Counted from the first letter of the stretch, positions 54,665-62,902 are shown. The stretch is 64,000 bases of DNA from Clostridium sp. UBA4108 (GCA_002381695.1 DFXM01000020.1:660615-724614); one strand, 5' to 3'. Notes: a model not told the origin generated them from the sequence alone. Made by a program: numbers and translations.

Positions 54665-55267
54665 TTAAATAAAAGCACTATGTTTTTTTATATAAATATA
54701 TAGTGAATAAATAGTACTTAACCCAACCCAGCCCAAAATTCCAAACAGTATTGCCTTTTCAGCAGAAATAAAGAAAGATAAAGTAAATTGAGCTATAGCA
54801 AAGGGAAAGCTTGTATATCCAAGAAGCTTATGAGAAGCTCTCCAAGAATCTTCATCTCTACATGTCCAAGGTAATCTTAATCCAAAGTACCAATTTCTTT
54901 TAACTTGAGGCATTTTGTTTCCAAGTACCATCATGATTATAGAAATAAAGCCTACAGTGAATTTTTCATTTGTATTTTGAAAAAATGGTGAATTTATTGG
55001 AGCTAAAATTGTGGCTAAAGTTACAATAACGAGTATACACATAGTGAATCTATTTATAAATTTTAAGGTTTTCAATCTAGGACTATTTTCAGGAGTATTA
55101 GTTATTCTAGGTATGTATTTATCCCAAAGTATTAGGAAGATTAATAATGTACTTAGTACAATTCCTTCAATCATGGGAGTTTCAGGCAGGAATATGGCTA
55201 GAGCTATATATATTAAAGATATAAAAAATATAAGAACATGTATAAAATCAAATTTTCTTTTATTCAT
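54665..55267 (-). CDS. sdpI: SdpI-like immunity/sensor membrane protein
   Basis: A 200-residue protein with six hydrophobic segments. MVLGNKMPQVKRNWYFGLRLPWTCRDEDSWRASHKLLGY matches the conserved SdpI signature (quoted here only by its positions, about residues 112-150, key elements GLRLPWT and W-x2-SHK). In Bacillus, SdpI protects against the SdpC toxin and sequesters the SdpR repressor at the membrane. It overlaps the sdpR-like gene by 8 bases. No SdpC-type toxin gene is visible, so it is probably an orphan immunity or signalling protein. Confidence 0.85.
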   Translation of the reverse strand: MNKRKFDFIHVLIFFISLIYIALAIFLPETPMIEGIVLSTLLIFLILWDKYIPRITNTPENSPRLKTLKFINRFTMCILVIVTLATILAPINSPFFQNTNEKFTVGFISIIMMVLGNKMPQVKRNWYFGLRLPWTCRDEDSWRASHKLLGYTSFPFAIAQFTLSFFISAEKAILFGILGWVGLSTIYSLYIYIKKHSAFI

Positions 55268-55538
55268 TATTTTTATCCTCCTCAGAATTAATCAAATTTA
55301 GAAAACCACATAGAGCTGATTGAAGTACTGAAGTATTTATTGAATATATAATAAATTGTCCATTTCGTTCTGCTACAATAAGTTCAGCATCCTTTAATAT
55401 ATCTAGATGTTTAGATATAGAAGGTTTAGATATTTTAAAGCAGTCCGCAATTTCTCCAGCATTCATATCTTTTTTTGACAATAAGGTTAAAATTTCTCGT
55501 CTAGTACCATCACTTAGAGCCTTAAATACCTTATTTAT
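55260..55538 (-). CDS. sdpR: SdpR-like ArsR-family repressor
   Basis: A winged-helix repressor of about 92 residues: NKVFKALSDGTRREILTLL, MNAGEIADCF, ISKPSISKHLDILKDAELI and GQFIIYSINTSVLQ closely follow Bacillus SdpR. The in-frame ATG (55550) and GTG (55547) lie within the ribosome-binding sequence AAGGATGGTGAT. The codon aligned with the Met of SdpR is ATA at 55538, 4 bases after GGTGAT, so a non-AUG start is proposed. It probably represses its own operon through the TTAAAAGTA sites upstream. Confidence 0.88.
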   Translation of the reverse strand: MNKVFKALSDGTRREILTLLSKKDMNAGEIADCFKISKPSISKHLDILKDAELIVAERNGQFIIYSINTSVLQSALCGFLNLINSEEDKNNE

Positions 55539-55552
55539 AACTATCACCATCC

Positions 55553-55689
55553 TTAAAAGTAATCTTTCGTATAAGATAAAGTTTTATAAGAATTAAAATA
55601 TGTACTTTTAAGATTAATTAAAAGTATTAGAATTATATCAATTAATTTTAATTTATTAAAAGTAGATATTTAGCTAATTAGCTAAATAT
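55553..55689. promoter_or_regulatory. Candidate SdpR operator cluster and 24-bp palindrome
   Basis: TTAAAAGTA occurs at 55553-55561, 55618-55626 and 55656-55664, and inverted at 55603-55611; the middle pair forms a perfect inverted repeat with a 6-base spacer (55603-55626). A perfect 24-bp palindrome (ATATTTAGCTAA and its complement) follows at 55666-55689. The cluster fills the divergent region between sdpR and a GNAT gene. Confidence 0.6.
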
Positions 55690-55847
55690 ATTAATATAAT
55701 AGTATAGAACTTATAAAAAGTAAAGATAAATGAAGAGTTTATTATAATAAAGCCAAAAATAAAAATATAATTAACATAGCTATTTTAAAGATAGTTTATA
55801 TATTTTTGGTATAATATAACTATAAGAAATGTTAATGCAGGAGGCGT

Positions 55848-56765
55848 ATGGTGGAGAATATAGTAAGTTTTAGTAGTTTGATGCAAGAAGATAAAAACAG
55901 AGTATATGAATTTATAAGAAAAATAGATAAAAATTATAATAGAGATTTAGAAGAGACTATGCTATTTTTTCAGGGAGAAGTTTTTTCGAAAGGTGATAAT
56001 TTATTGATTCTATGCCATGAGAATAGGATGGTTGCAATCATGGGAGTTATTACTAAGGAAGTAGAAGTAAGTGGGTATTTATTTATATCAGAGGTATATG
56101 TGGATAAGGAGTTCTATAAAAGTGGGATAGGAAGAAATGGATTAGATGAACTTATGAAAAACATTCTTCATATATGCAATATATATGAGAAGAAAAAAAT
56201 AAGAGTAGGGTTAAGAGATAAAATGAATTTCATAGAAGAGTTCATATTAGACTATAGCTTTCATAAAGTAGATGAGGCATTAATAATGACAATAGATAGA
56301 ATAAAAGAAGGGAGCAGTTTAGATAGCTGTATAACATTACATCCACTTACGGAAGAAAATAAAGAGTTATTTATGCAAATGCATAATAAGGGATTTATGG
56401 GTACGCCTAATTCTGCTAGTCTGAGTATTAAAGAGGTAGAAGCCTTCATTCACATGTATGTTAATCATAATGAACTAATAGGGATTATAAAATCAAACAA
56501 TACTCCAATTGGCATGTATATGCTTACTGTTGAAGGAGAGCTAGGTTGGATAGATAATATTGCTCTTATAGATGAATATAGGGGTAAGGGATATGGCAAA
56601 AAGATAGTAGCTAAAGTTATTCAGGTATTAAAACCTAAAGCTAAAGAAATAGGATTATTGGTTATGACATCAAATAATATAGCCTATAATTTGTATAAAA
56701 CTATGGGATTTAAGGAGAAAAAAATTTTTTCAACTTGGTATGAAAAAGAAATAATTGGAGGGTAA
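55848..56765 (+). CDS. Tandem GNAT acetyltransferase
   Basis: A 305-residue protein with two GNAT folds. The N-terminal copy (about 1-148) has FISEVYVDKEFYKSGIGRNG, a weak acetyl-CoA loop; the C-terminal copy (about 160-300) has the canonical DEYRGKGYGKKI loop and YNLYKTMGF. The first copy is probably degenerate and the second active. The ATG at 55848 is 3 bases and the GTG at 55851 is 6 bases after AGGAGG, so either could serve. It is tightly linked to a second GNAT gene. Substrate unknown. Confidence 0.83.
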   Translation: MVENIVSFSSLMQEDKNRVYEFIRKIDKNYNRDLEETMLFFQGEVFSKGDNLLILCHENRMVAIMGVITKEVEVSGYLFISEVYVDKEFYKSGIGRNGLDELMKNILHICNIYEKKKIRVGLRDKMNFIEEFILDYSFHKVDEALIMTIDRIKEGSSLDSCITLHPLTEENKELFMQMHNKGFMGTPNSASLSIKEVEAFIHMYVNHNELIGIIKSNNTPIGMYMLTVEGELGWIDNIALIDEYRGKGYGKKIVAKVIQVLKPKAKEIGLLVMTSNNIAYNLYKTMGFKEKKIFSTWYEKEIIGG

Positions 56766-56766
56766 T

Positions 56767-57276
56767 ATGATTTTTAGAAAAGCTGTATTAGAAGATTTAG
56801 AGAATATAGAAGTGATGCTTAAGTATGTAGTTAAAGAGGGAAGAGGAAAAGGATTAAATTGGACGGAAAAATATCCTACAAGAGAGATTTTTGAAGAGGA
56901 TATTTTGAAGAGGGAAGCTTACATCATAGAGAATGATGAAGAATTGGTTGGAGTAGTTGTGTTAAATTCAGAGGAAGATATAAGCTATAAGAATTTATTA
57001 TGGCAGGAGAATGAAAGGTTTATAGTTATACATAGATTTATGATTTCACCCAACTATGAAGGTCAAGGATATGGAAAAAGACTTCTAGGAGAAATATTAG
57101 AATGGGCTAGAAAAAATAATTTTAGGTTGGTTAAATTAGATACAGAAGAAAAAAATATAAGAGCTCAAAGATTATATGAGAGTATGGGCTTTAAGCCAAT
57201 TGGAGAAGTTTCTTTAAGTGATATAGAAGGAGTTTTTAAATGTTATGAATTTTTAATTGAAAATAATGAATCTTAA
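56767..57276 (+). CDS. GNAT acetyltransferase
   Basis: A 169-residue N-acetyltransferase with HRFMISPNYEGQGYGKRLLG (acetyl-CoA-binding QGYGKR loop) and RAQRLYESMGF. The ATG at 56767 is 5 bases after GGAGG and directly behind the stop of the tandem GNAT gene. The three genes 55848-58308 appear to form one operon, ending in homoserine dehydrogenase, so an amino-acid-related substrate is conceivable. Confidence 0.87.
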   Translation: MIFRKAVLEDLENIEVMLKYVVKEGRGKGLNWTEKYPTREIFEEDILKREAYIIENDEELVGVVVLNSEEDISYKNLLWQENERFIVIHRFMISPNYEGQGYGKRLLGEILEWARKNNFRLVKLDTEEKNIRAQRLYESMGFKPIGEVSLSDIEGVFKCYEFLIENNES

Positions 57277-57291
57277 GAGGAGGTGAGAATA

Positions 57292-58308
57292 TTGAATATA
57301 GCCATAATTGGATTTGGAGCTGTAGGTAAGGCTTTAGTTCAATTGATAAGGGAAAAGAAGGGAGAATTTTTATTATTAGGGTTAGATATAAATGTTAAAT
57401 ATATAATAAATAGTAAAGGAGGAATATATAGTAATAAGGGGATAGTTATTGAGGAATTAGATTTAAATTCTATAGAAGTACATAATCATTGGAATATAGG
57501 TTTAAATTATGGTCATATTATTCGTAATAAAGATGTAGACTTATTGGTAGAGCTAACCTCTACTAATATTATAGATGGAGAGCCAGGAATTACTCATATA
57601 AAAGAGTGCATTAAGGCAGGAATTCATGTAGTAACGGGGAATAAGGGACCAATTTTATTTAGTTACAGAGAGCTTAAGGCACTGGCAGAGAGCAATGGAG
57701 TGCAACTTGGTATTGGATGCACTACAGGAGGAGCCTTATCTTCAATAAATGTAGGACTATTTGATTGTGCAGGGGCAAATATTTCTTCCATAGAAGGAGT
57801 ATTAAATGGTACTACTAATTTTATATTAAAGACCATGGAAGAAGAAGGACTGGATTATAGCAGAGCCTTAAAAAGGGCACAAGAATTAGGGATAGCAGAA
57901 AAAAGTTCTCAATTAGATGTGAAGGGAATCGATACTGCTATAAAAATAATTATATTAGGAAATGTACTTATGGGTAGCAACTTAACTTTAGAGAGCATAA
58001 ATATAAAGGGTATTGAAGAATTGACCTTTAAGGATTTAATGAAGGCAAAGGATAAAGGTAAAAAGTTAAAGCTTTTGGGGAAGGTTGAGAAAATTAGTGA
58101 TGATGAATTTGAAGCTAGTGTAGCCCCAAAAGAAGTAGATAAAGGACACCCACTATATGCTGTAGAAGGAAAAAATAAAGGGGTTTATTTTAAAACAGAC
58201 ACATTAGGAGATATAACAGTAATGGGAGGAGCATCCTCACCTAAAAATGCAGCGGCAGCTATATTAAGAGATATCATAAATATACATAAAGGATATAAAT
58301 TTATTTAA
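57292..58308 (+). CDS. hom: Homoserine dehydrogenase, short form without ACT domain
   Basis: Reduces aspartate semialdehyde to homoserine, the branch to threonine and methionine. The 338-residue protein has NAD-binding IAIIGFGAVGKAL, the conserved VVTGNKGPI, and the catalytic-domain signature GVLNGTTNFIL ... ALKRAQELGIAE ... DVKGIDTAIK. The C-terminal ACT regulatory domain of long forms is absent. The GTG at 57283 lies inside the ribosome-binding site AGGAGG, so the TTG at 57292 (8-base spacing) is preferred. Confidence 0.9.
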   Translation: MNIAIIGFGAVGKALVQLIREKKGEFLLLGLDINVKYIINSKGGIYSNKGIVIEELDLNSIEVHNHWNIGLNYGHIIRNKDVDLLVELTSTNIIDGEPGITHIKECIKAGIHVVTGNKGPILFSYRELKALAESNGVQLGIGCTTGGALSSINVGLFDCAGANISSIEGVLNGTTNFILKTMEEEGLDYSRALKRAQELGIAEKSSQLDVKGIDTAIKIIILGNVLMGSNLTLESINIKGIEELTFKDLMKAKDKGKKLKLLGKVEKISDDEFEASVAPKEVDKGHPLYAVEGKNKGVYFKTDTLGDITVMGGASSPKNAAAAILRDIINIHKGYKFI

Positions 58309-58371
58309 CTTAAAATAGAACATTAAAAATAGAACATTATAATTAATAGATAAAGTCAGGGGGATTAAGGT

Positions 58372-59397
58372 ATGAAGGATTTAAAAGAATATGGGATAAA
58401 GATAGGAACTTTGCAGAGTGGTAAGAGAAATCTTATTACTGATGTTAAAGGAGTAAAAATTGGACATGCGACCATAAAGGAAGAAGGGATAAATACAGGT
58501 GTTACTGCCATACTTCCTCATAGTGGAAACATGTTTAAAGAAAAAGTGTATGGTGCGGTACAGGTGATTAATGGCTTTGGAAAAACCATTGGAACAGTTC
58601 AACTTGAGGAATTGGGAACTATAGAAACGCCCATATTATTAACTAATACTTTAAATGTGGGAAAGGTAAGCCATTATTTAGTTCAATATATGTTGAAGGA
58701 TAATGAAGATATAGGAACAACCACAGGAACTATAAATCCTATAGTATGTGAATGCAATGATGGATATTTGAATCATATAAGAGGGACTCATGTAGAAGAA
58801 AAACATGTGTTAAAGGCTTTAGAAGAGGCCAGTGAGGAGTTTGAACAAGGAGCTGTTGGTGCGGGAACAGGGATGAGTTGCTTTGACTATAAAGGAGGCA
58901 TAGGTTCAGCCTCTAGAATATTTAATTTAGGAGAAGAGGAGTATACTATCGGCGCTTTAGTATTATCTAATTTTGGTTTAAAACAGCATTTTATTTTAAA
59001 TTATAAGACAACCAGAGAGTATTTGAATGACTCTTATGAGGATAAATTAGAGCAAGGTTCTATAATAATAATTCTTGCCACTGATGCTCCATTATGTAAC
59101 CGTCAATTAAAAAGAGTAGCAAAAAGAGCGGGAGTAGCCTTAGGAAGATTAGGTTCTTTCCTAGGGAATGGAAGTGGAGATATAGTGATAGCCTTTAGCA
59201 CTGCTAACAGAGTTAACCATTATGAGGAGAGAGGAACCATAGATATTAAGGTTATAAATGAAAACCTGATAGATAGAGTATTTAAAGCTACTATAGAGGC
59301 CACAGAAGAAGCCATACTTAACTCTATGATTCATGAAGAAGATTTCATAGGAAGAGATGGTCATATGAGTAAGAAATTCAATTTCAATGGAAAATAA
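58372..59397 (+). CDS. P1-family peptidase (DmpA-like Ntn hydrolase)
   Basis: A 341-residue member of the DmpA/L-aminopeptidase D-esterase family, which self-cleaves to expose an N-terminal nucleophile. Family landmarks are NLITDVKGVKIGHATI at the N-terminus, NTLNVGKVSH, GAVGAGTGMSCFDYKGGIGSAS, and LVLSNFG, the likely self-processing region with its Ser. The C-terminal part has ATDAPL and GRLGSFLGNGSGDIVIAFST. Relatives hydrolyse small peptides, amides or beta-peptides. Substrate unknown. Confidence 0.87.
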   Translation: MKDLKEYGIKIGTLQSGKRNLITDVKGVKIGHATIKEEGINTGVTAILPHSGNMFKEKVYGAVQVINGFGKTIGTVQLEELGTIETPILLTNTLNVGKVSHYLVQYMLKDNEDIGTTTGTINPIVCECNDGYLNHIRGTHVEEKHVLKALEEASEEFEQGAVGAGTGMSCFDYKGGIGSASRIFNLGEEEYTIGALVLSNFGLKQHFILNYKTTREYLNDSYEDKLEQGSIIIILATDAPLCNRQLKRVAKRAGVALGRLGSFLGNGSGDIVIAFSTANRVNHYEERGTIDIKVINENLIDRVFKATIEATEEAILNSMIHEEDFIGRDGHMSKKFNFNGK

Positions 59398-59504
59398 TTA
59401 ATTAATATAAAGAATTTTTTTGGATTTCTATTTATTATTCAAAAATTCTTAAGACTTTCCTACAATTTGCAATTAATTATTGCTAAATAATAAGTGAAAA
59501 ATTA

Positions 59505-59533
59505 TTGACAGGTAATCTGATAAATGGTAAATT
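59505..59533 (+). promoter_or_regulatory. Promoter of the histidine-attenuated hisS operon
   Basis: Consensus -35 TTGACA (59505-59510) and -10 TAAATT (59528-59533) are 17 bases apart. Transcription would start near 59540, just before the leader-peptide ribosome-binding site AGGAG (59543-59547). Confidence 0.7.
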
Positions 59534-59556
59534 ATCTACAATAGGAGATGATAGAT

Positions 59557-59610
59557 ATGAAATATTTAGAAAATAGAAAACATCATCATCATAGTTACAA
59601 GGTCTGGTAG
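59557..59610 (+). CDS. Histidine-rich leader peptide of hisS
   Basis: A 17-residue ORF, MKYLENRKHHHHSYKVW, with four consecutive CAT codons. AGGAG lies 9 bases before its ATG. It sits between a consensus promoter and a series of overlapping hairpins ending in an intrinsic terminator, followed by histidyl-tRNA synthetase. Ribosome stalling at the His codons when charged tRNA-His is scarce should favour the anti-termination fold. The reading is direct; the mechanism is inferred from the well-known his-operon leader of enterobacteria. Confidence 0.85.
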   Translation: MKYLENRKHHHHSYKVW

Positions 59611-59726
59611 TGGATAAATTTATTTTTAATCCATAGATACAGGCCTATTCCCGTTGTGTGGATGTATCTATGGTGAGATAGAGAAAAGTCTCTAAGGGTA
59701 CATTTGCTCTTAGGGCTTTTTATTTT
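59611..59726 (+). promoter_or_regulatory. His attenuator: competing hairpins and terminator
   Basis: Segment 1 TGGAT (59611-59615) pairs with ATCCA (59629-59633). The overlapping CCATAGATACA (59631-59641) pairs perfectly with TGTATCTATGG (59663-59673). Part of the latter (CTAT) can pair with ATAG downstream. Finally AGTCTCTAAG (59687-59696) pairs with CTTAGGGCT (59709-59717), followed by TTTTATTTT. The arrangement of mutually exclusive stems ending in an intrinsic terminator is that of a transcription attenuator. No T-box sequence is present. Confidence 0.8.
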
Positions 59727-59766
59727 CATAAGGCATCTTGAAAAATTATGTGAAGGAGAGAGATAG

Positions 59767-61080
59767 ATGAAAAGAGATATTGTTAAACCAAGTATTTTAC
59801 CAGGATTTATGGAGCTTAATCCAAGAGAGCAAATAGCCTTTAATAAAATGTACGATATTATAAGAAAAAACTATGAGAAATTTGGATTTCTTCCTATAGA
59901 TACTCCAATTATGGAAAAGAGTGAAGTTTTATTAGCTAAGACTGGTGGAGATACAGAAAAGCAGATTTATACTTTGACCAAGGGTAGTAATGAAATGGCA
60001 TTGAGATTTGATTTAACTGTACCACTTGCAAGATATGTAGCACAGTATATGGATTCACTAACCTTCCCTTTTAAAAGATATCAAATTGGAAAGGTATATA
60101 GAGGAGAAAGGAATCAAAGAGGGAGATTCAGAGAGTTCTATCAGTGTGATATAGATATTATAGGAAATGGAGCATTAAACATAGTAAATGATGCTCAAAT
60201 ACCTGTAGTTATATATAATATATTTAAAGAGTTAGGGTTCGAAGATTTTGCTATTAGAATTAATAATAGAAAGATATTAGATGGATTTTTAAGAGGATTA
60301 AATATAGATAGCTATACTGAGGTTTTAAGAACAGTAGATAAAATAGATAAAATTGGAGCAGAAAAGGTTAGAAGTGAGCTTGGGGAATTTATTTCATCAG
60401 AAGAAGACATAGAAAAAATAATAGGATTTATAACCACAGAAGGTACTAATGAAGAAAAATTAGCTACTCTTGATAAACTAGGGATAGACAATGAAAGATT
60501 TGCAGAGGGCGTTGAAGAACTAAAAACTGTATGTAAATATATCAAGGCCTTTGGTGTAGAGGAGAAGAATTATTCTATAGATTTTAAGATTACTAGAGGA
60601 TTAGATTATTATACAGGAACTGTATATGAAACTTTCTTGAATGAGTATAAGGATTTGGGTTCTGTATGCTCAGGAGGAAGATATGATGACCTAGCTAGCT
60701 TCTACACTGATAAGAAGTTACCAGGAGTAGGTATTTCAATAGGGTTAACTAGATTATTTTATAGTTTTATGGAAGCAAATTTAATAGATTTAACAAACAA
60801 TTCTACTATAGATGCATTAGTAATGCCAATGGATGAAGAGTTAGATTATGGGGTTGAAATCTATAATAAATTAACTTCTCAAGGTCTAGGAGCAGATATA
60901 TATTTAGAACAAGGAAAATTCCAAAAGAAGATGAAATATGCTAATAAGCTAGGAGTGCCAAATGTAATTATTTTAGGAGAACAGGAAAGAGTGGAAGGTA
61001 AAGTTCAGCTTAAAAATATGATTACTGGTGAACAGGATAATGTTACCATAGAAGAGGCAATAAAATTAATTAAGAAATAA
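59767..61080 (+). CDS. hisS: Histidyl-tRNA synthetase
   Basis: A class II aminoacyl-tRNA synthetase of 437 residues that charges tRNA-His. Motif 2 appears as VYRGERNQRGRFREFYQCD, the histidine-specific motif as TRGLDYYTGTVYE and SGGRYDDL, and motif 3 as GVGISIGLTRLF. The C-terminal 95 residues form the anticodon-binding domain (ALVMPMDEELDYG ... VIILGEQE). Because that domain and the His motif are intact, it is HisS rather than the regulatory paralogue HisZ. It is preceded by a histidine leader attenuator and followed by its own terminator. Confidence 0.95.
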   Translation: MKRDIVKPSILPGFMELNPREQIAFNKMYDIIRKNYEKFGFLPIDTPIMEKSEVLLAKTGGDTEKQIYTLTKGSNEMALRFDLTVPLARYVAQYMDSLTFPFKRYQIGKVYRGERNQRGRFREFYQCDIDIIGNGALNIVNDAQIPVVIYNIFKELGFEDFAIRINNRKILDGFLRGLNIDSYTEVLRTVDKIDKIGAEKVRSELGEFISSEEDIEKIIGFITTEGTNEEKLATLDKLGIDNERFAEGVEELKTVCKYIKAFGVEEKNYSIDFKITRGLDYYTGTVYETFLNEYKDLGSVCSGGRYDDLASFYTDKKLPGVGISIGLTRLFYSFMEANLIDLTNNSTIDALVMPMDEELDYGVEIYNKLTSQGLGADIYLEQGKFQKKMKYANKLGVPNVIILGEQERVEGKVQLKNMITGEQDNVTIEEAIKLIKK

Positions 61081-61084
61081 AAAG

Positions 61085-61126
61085 TAGGCTATGTATTCAA
61101 ATTAATGGAATACATAGCCTATTAAT
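61085..61126 (+). terminator. Intrinsic terminator of hisS
   Basis: TAGGCTATGTATTC (61085-61098) pairs perfectly with GAATACATAGCCTA (61108-61121); a moderate T-rich tail follows. Confidence 0.8.
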
Positions 61127-61418
61127 TTTAAAGTTATAAGTTACGATTAAGTTTCTACATTATACAAATATGCTACATTAAGATTAGACTATAAAAAACT
61201 AATGATGAAAAATTGTGAAACTTCTCTTCCATGACTTGCAATAAGAGTTTGAAACATAAAGTTGATTTTGAAGCTCTAATCCTTGGTATAGATAAAATTT
61301 CTATTTGTATTATGTAGTTTCATTATTGAAACTTATATATGAGTGAAGATAAAAATAAAGGAATAAATAGTAAGGCTTCTAAGTAATATAAACTAATAAT
61401 TATTTAGGAGGATATATT
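61127..61418. other. Intergenic region before the SpoIIIAH-like gene
   Basis: With the preceding terminator, about 340 bases contain no gene. A small hairpin AGTTTCA/TGAAACT lies near 61317-61332. No sporulation-sigma promoter could be identified with confidence. Confidence 0.5.
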
Positions 61419-61862
61419 ATGTTAAAAAATAAGTGGATTTTAGTAAGTGGAATTTTAATTATACTGGTAATTTTTCAAGGGATAAAAATAAGCAATCTAA
61501 AAGAGAAGGATATAGTAAATAGTTTTTTAGAAGATAGACTTAGAAGAGATCAATGTATTTCAAGTGAACTCAAAATATTGAAGGATTTTATGGATAACAA
61601 TAGTATATCAGAAGAATGCAAGGCTATTATATCATCAAAATATAGAGATATAGCAGCAAAAGCAGATCTTGAAGTGAAAGGGGAATTAAGACTAAAGCAA
61701 CAGGGATATGAAGATGTCATAGTATATATAAATAATGATAAGGTGAATGTGATTATTAAATCAAAGAAAAAATTAAGTAATAAGCAAATAGAAGAAGTTA
61801 AAAGTGCTATAATAGGTTTAGTAGGTATTAACAATGTTGAGGTTATAGAACGAAATTACTGA
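61419..61862 (+). CDS. SpoIIIAH-like protein
   Basis: A 147-residue protein with one N-terminal membrane helix (about 6-22) and an external domain matching the C-terminal region of SpoIIIAH: RDQCISSELKILKDFMDN, AKADLEVKGELRLKQQGYEDVIVYINNDKV and NVIIKSKKKLSNKQIEEV (separate stretches). SpoIIIAH in the mother cell partners SpoIIQ to form the feeding-tube channel during engulfment. This copy lies outside any spoIIIA operon and lacks the long linker of the classical protein, so it is probably a paralogue. It starts behind AGGAGGATA. Confidence 0.75.
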   Translation: MLKNKWILVSGILIILVIFQGIKISNLKEKDIVNSFLEDRLRRDQCISSELKILKDFMDNNSISEECKAIISSKYRDIAAKADLEVKGELRLKQQGYEDVIVYINNDKVNVIIKSKKKLSNKQIEEVKSAIIGLVGINNVEVIERNY

Positions 61863-61924
61863 AAATAAAAATTTAAATTATTAAATCAATTCTAAAATTA
61901 TGAGACAGTGCTTTGGAGGAAGCT

Positions 61925-62395
61925 ATGGAAGATATTATAGATATTAGAACAATAAAAAAAGAGGATATATCAATAATAAATAGAGTCATCCACAATTGTT
62001 TTAATGAATTCATTGCAATAGATTACCCTGAGGAGGGAATTAATGAATTTATGAGATTTATTCATACTGATAATATCATGAAAAGATATGAAAAGGGAAA
62101 TTATACTTTAGTAGCCTGTAACAATAAGGAAATAGTAGGAGTTATAGAATTAAGAGATTTTATGCATATATCCTTATTATTTGTAAGTAAAGGTTATCAT
62201 GGAAAAGGAATAGGAAGAGAACTGGTTAATCAAGCCATTGAAGTATGCAAGAAGAATTATTACATTAGAGCTATAACTGTAAACTCTTCACCTTATGCAG
62301 TAAAGATATATGAGAAGTTAGGATTTTACAAGATAGAAGAAGAAAAATGCATCCATGGGGTTAGATTTACACCTATGAAATTGAAAGTAAAATAA
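61925..62395 (+). CDS. GNAT acetyltransferase
   Basis: A 156-residue N-acetyltransferase with SLLFVSKGYHGKGIGRELVN (HGKGIGR acetyl-CoA loop) and SSPYAVKIYEKLGFYKIEEE. ATG 61925 is 5 bases after GGAGG; the in-frame TTG at 61913 is part of that site. It follows the SpoIIIAH-like gene by 62 bases and may be co-transcribed. Substrate unknown. Confidence 0.87.
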   Translation: MEDIIDIRTIKKEDISIINRVIHNCFNEFIAIDYPEEGINEFMRFIHTDNIMKRYEKGNYTLVACNNKEIVGVIELRDFMHISLLFVSKGYHGKGIGRELVNQAIEVCKKNYYIRAITVNSSPYAVKIYEKLGFYKIEEEKCIHGVRFTPMKLKVK

Positions 62396-62426
62396 TGATT
62401 GCTTAATAATACATACAATTAAAAAT

Positions 62427-62465
62427 AAATCAACTTTAGAATTAATAAAATTCTAAAGTTGATTT
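62427..62465. terminator. Bidirectional intrinsic terminator
   Basis: A perfect 16-bp stem (AAATCAACTTTAGAAT, 62427-62442, with ATTCTAAAGTTGATTT, 62450-62465) lies between convergent genes. Confidence 0.85.
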
Positions 62466-62509
62466 ATTCATTAAAAAAGAAAGCAATATGTTTTATCATA
62501 TTTATAACC

Positions 62510-62836
62510 CTAAATAGAAATAATATCTGTTAGTTCATTATTTAAGAACTTAGATACTGCTTCCTCAACATTTCCACAAGCGCCTCTTATAACTTCTAGT
62601 CCTGAACGAGTTAAATGATTATAAGCCTTTTCATCAATTATATTAGCAATAACTATAGATACATTTTCTCCAATAAGCATATTAGAGAGACCTAAATAAT
62701 TGTCCTGAAGATCTTCAGAAGAAATATCAAATTTATCTGATATTTTATTATTTTTAATATCAACTATAGTAAAGCTTTTACTACTTAAAAAATTATCATT
62801 TATTAGACAACCTTTTTTAGGTATAGCAATAACCAT
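62510..62836 (-). CDS. FeMo-cofactor-binding-domain (NifX/NifB-like) small protein
   Basis: A 108-residue protein of the dinitrogenase iron-molybdenum cofactor biosynthesis family. Family features are MVIAIPKKG at the N-terminus, NDNFLSSKSFTIVDI, ENVSIVIANIIDEKAYNHL and GLEVIRGACGNVEEAV. Many clostridia carry such stand-alone proteins unrelated to nitrogen fixation, thought to bind iron-sulfur or metal clusters. No nif gene is near. ATG 62836 is preferred to the GTG at 62845, which is too close to AAAGGAG. Confidence 0.85.
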   Translation of the reverse strand: MVIAIPKKGCLINDNFLSSKSFTIVDIKNNKISDKFDISSEDLQDNYLGLSNMLIGENVSIVIANIIDEKAYNHLTRSGLEVIRGACGNVEEAVSKFLNNELTDIISI

Positions 62837-62872
62837 ATAAATCACACTCCTTTACTCATATTTCTACAATAT

Positions 62873-62902
62873 ATTATAGCACATTTAATTTAGAATTACC
62901 AA
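62873..62902 (-). promoter_or_regulatory. Promoter of the FeMo-co-domain gene
   Basis: On the minus strand, an extended -10 TGCTATAAT (plus-strand ATTATA at 62873-62878) lies 18 bases from TTGGTA (62897-62902). Confidence 0.55.

Noticed and set aside
59611..59766. T-box leader upstream of hisS
   Set aside because: The conserved T-box antiterminator sequence and specifier loop are absent; the leader peptide explains the regulation better.
62510..62836. Nitrogenase cofactor gene implying nitrogen fixation
   Set aside because: The domain is widespread as a stand-alone protein in clostridia, and no nif gene is nearby.
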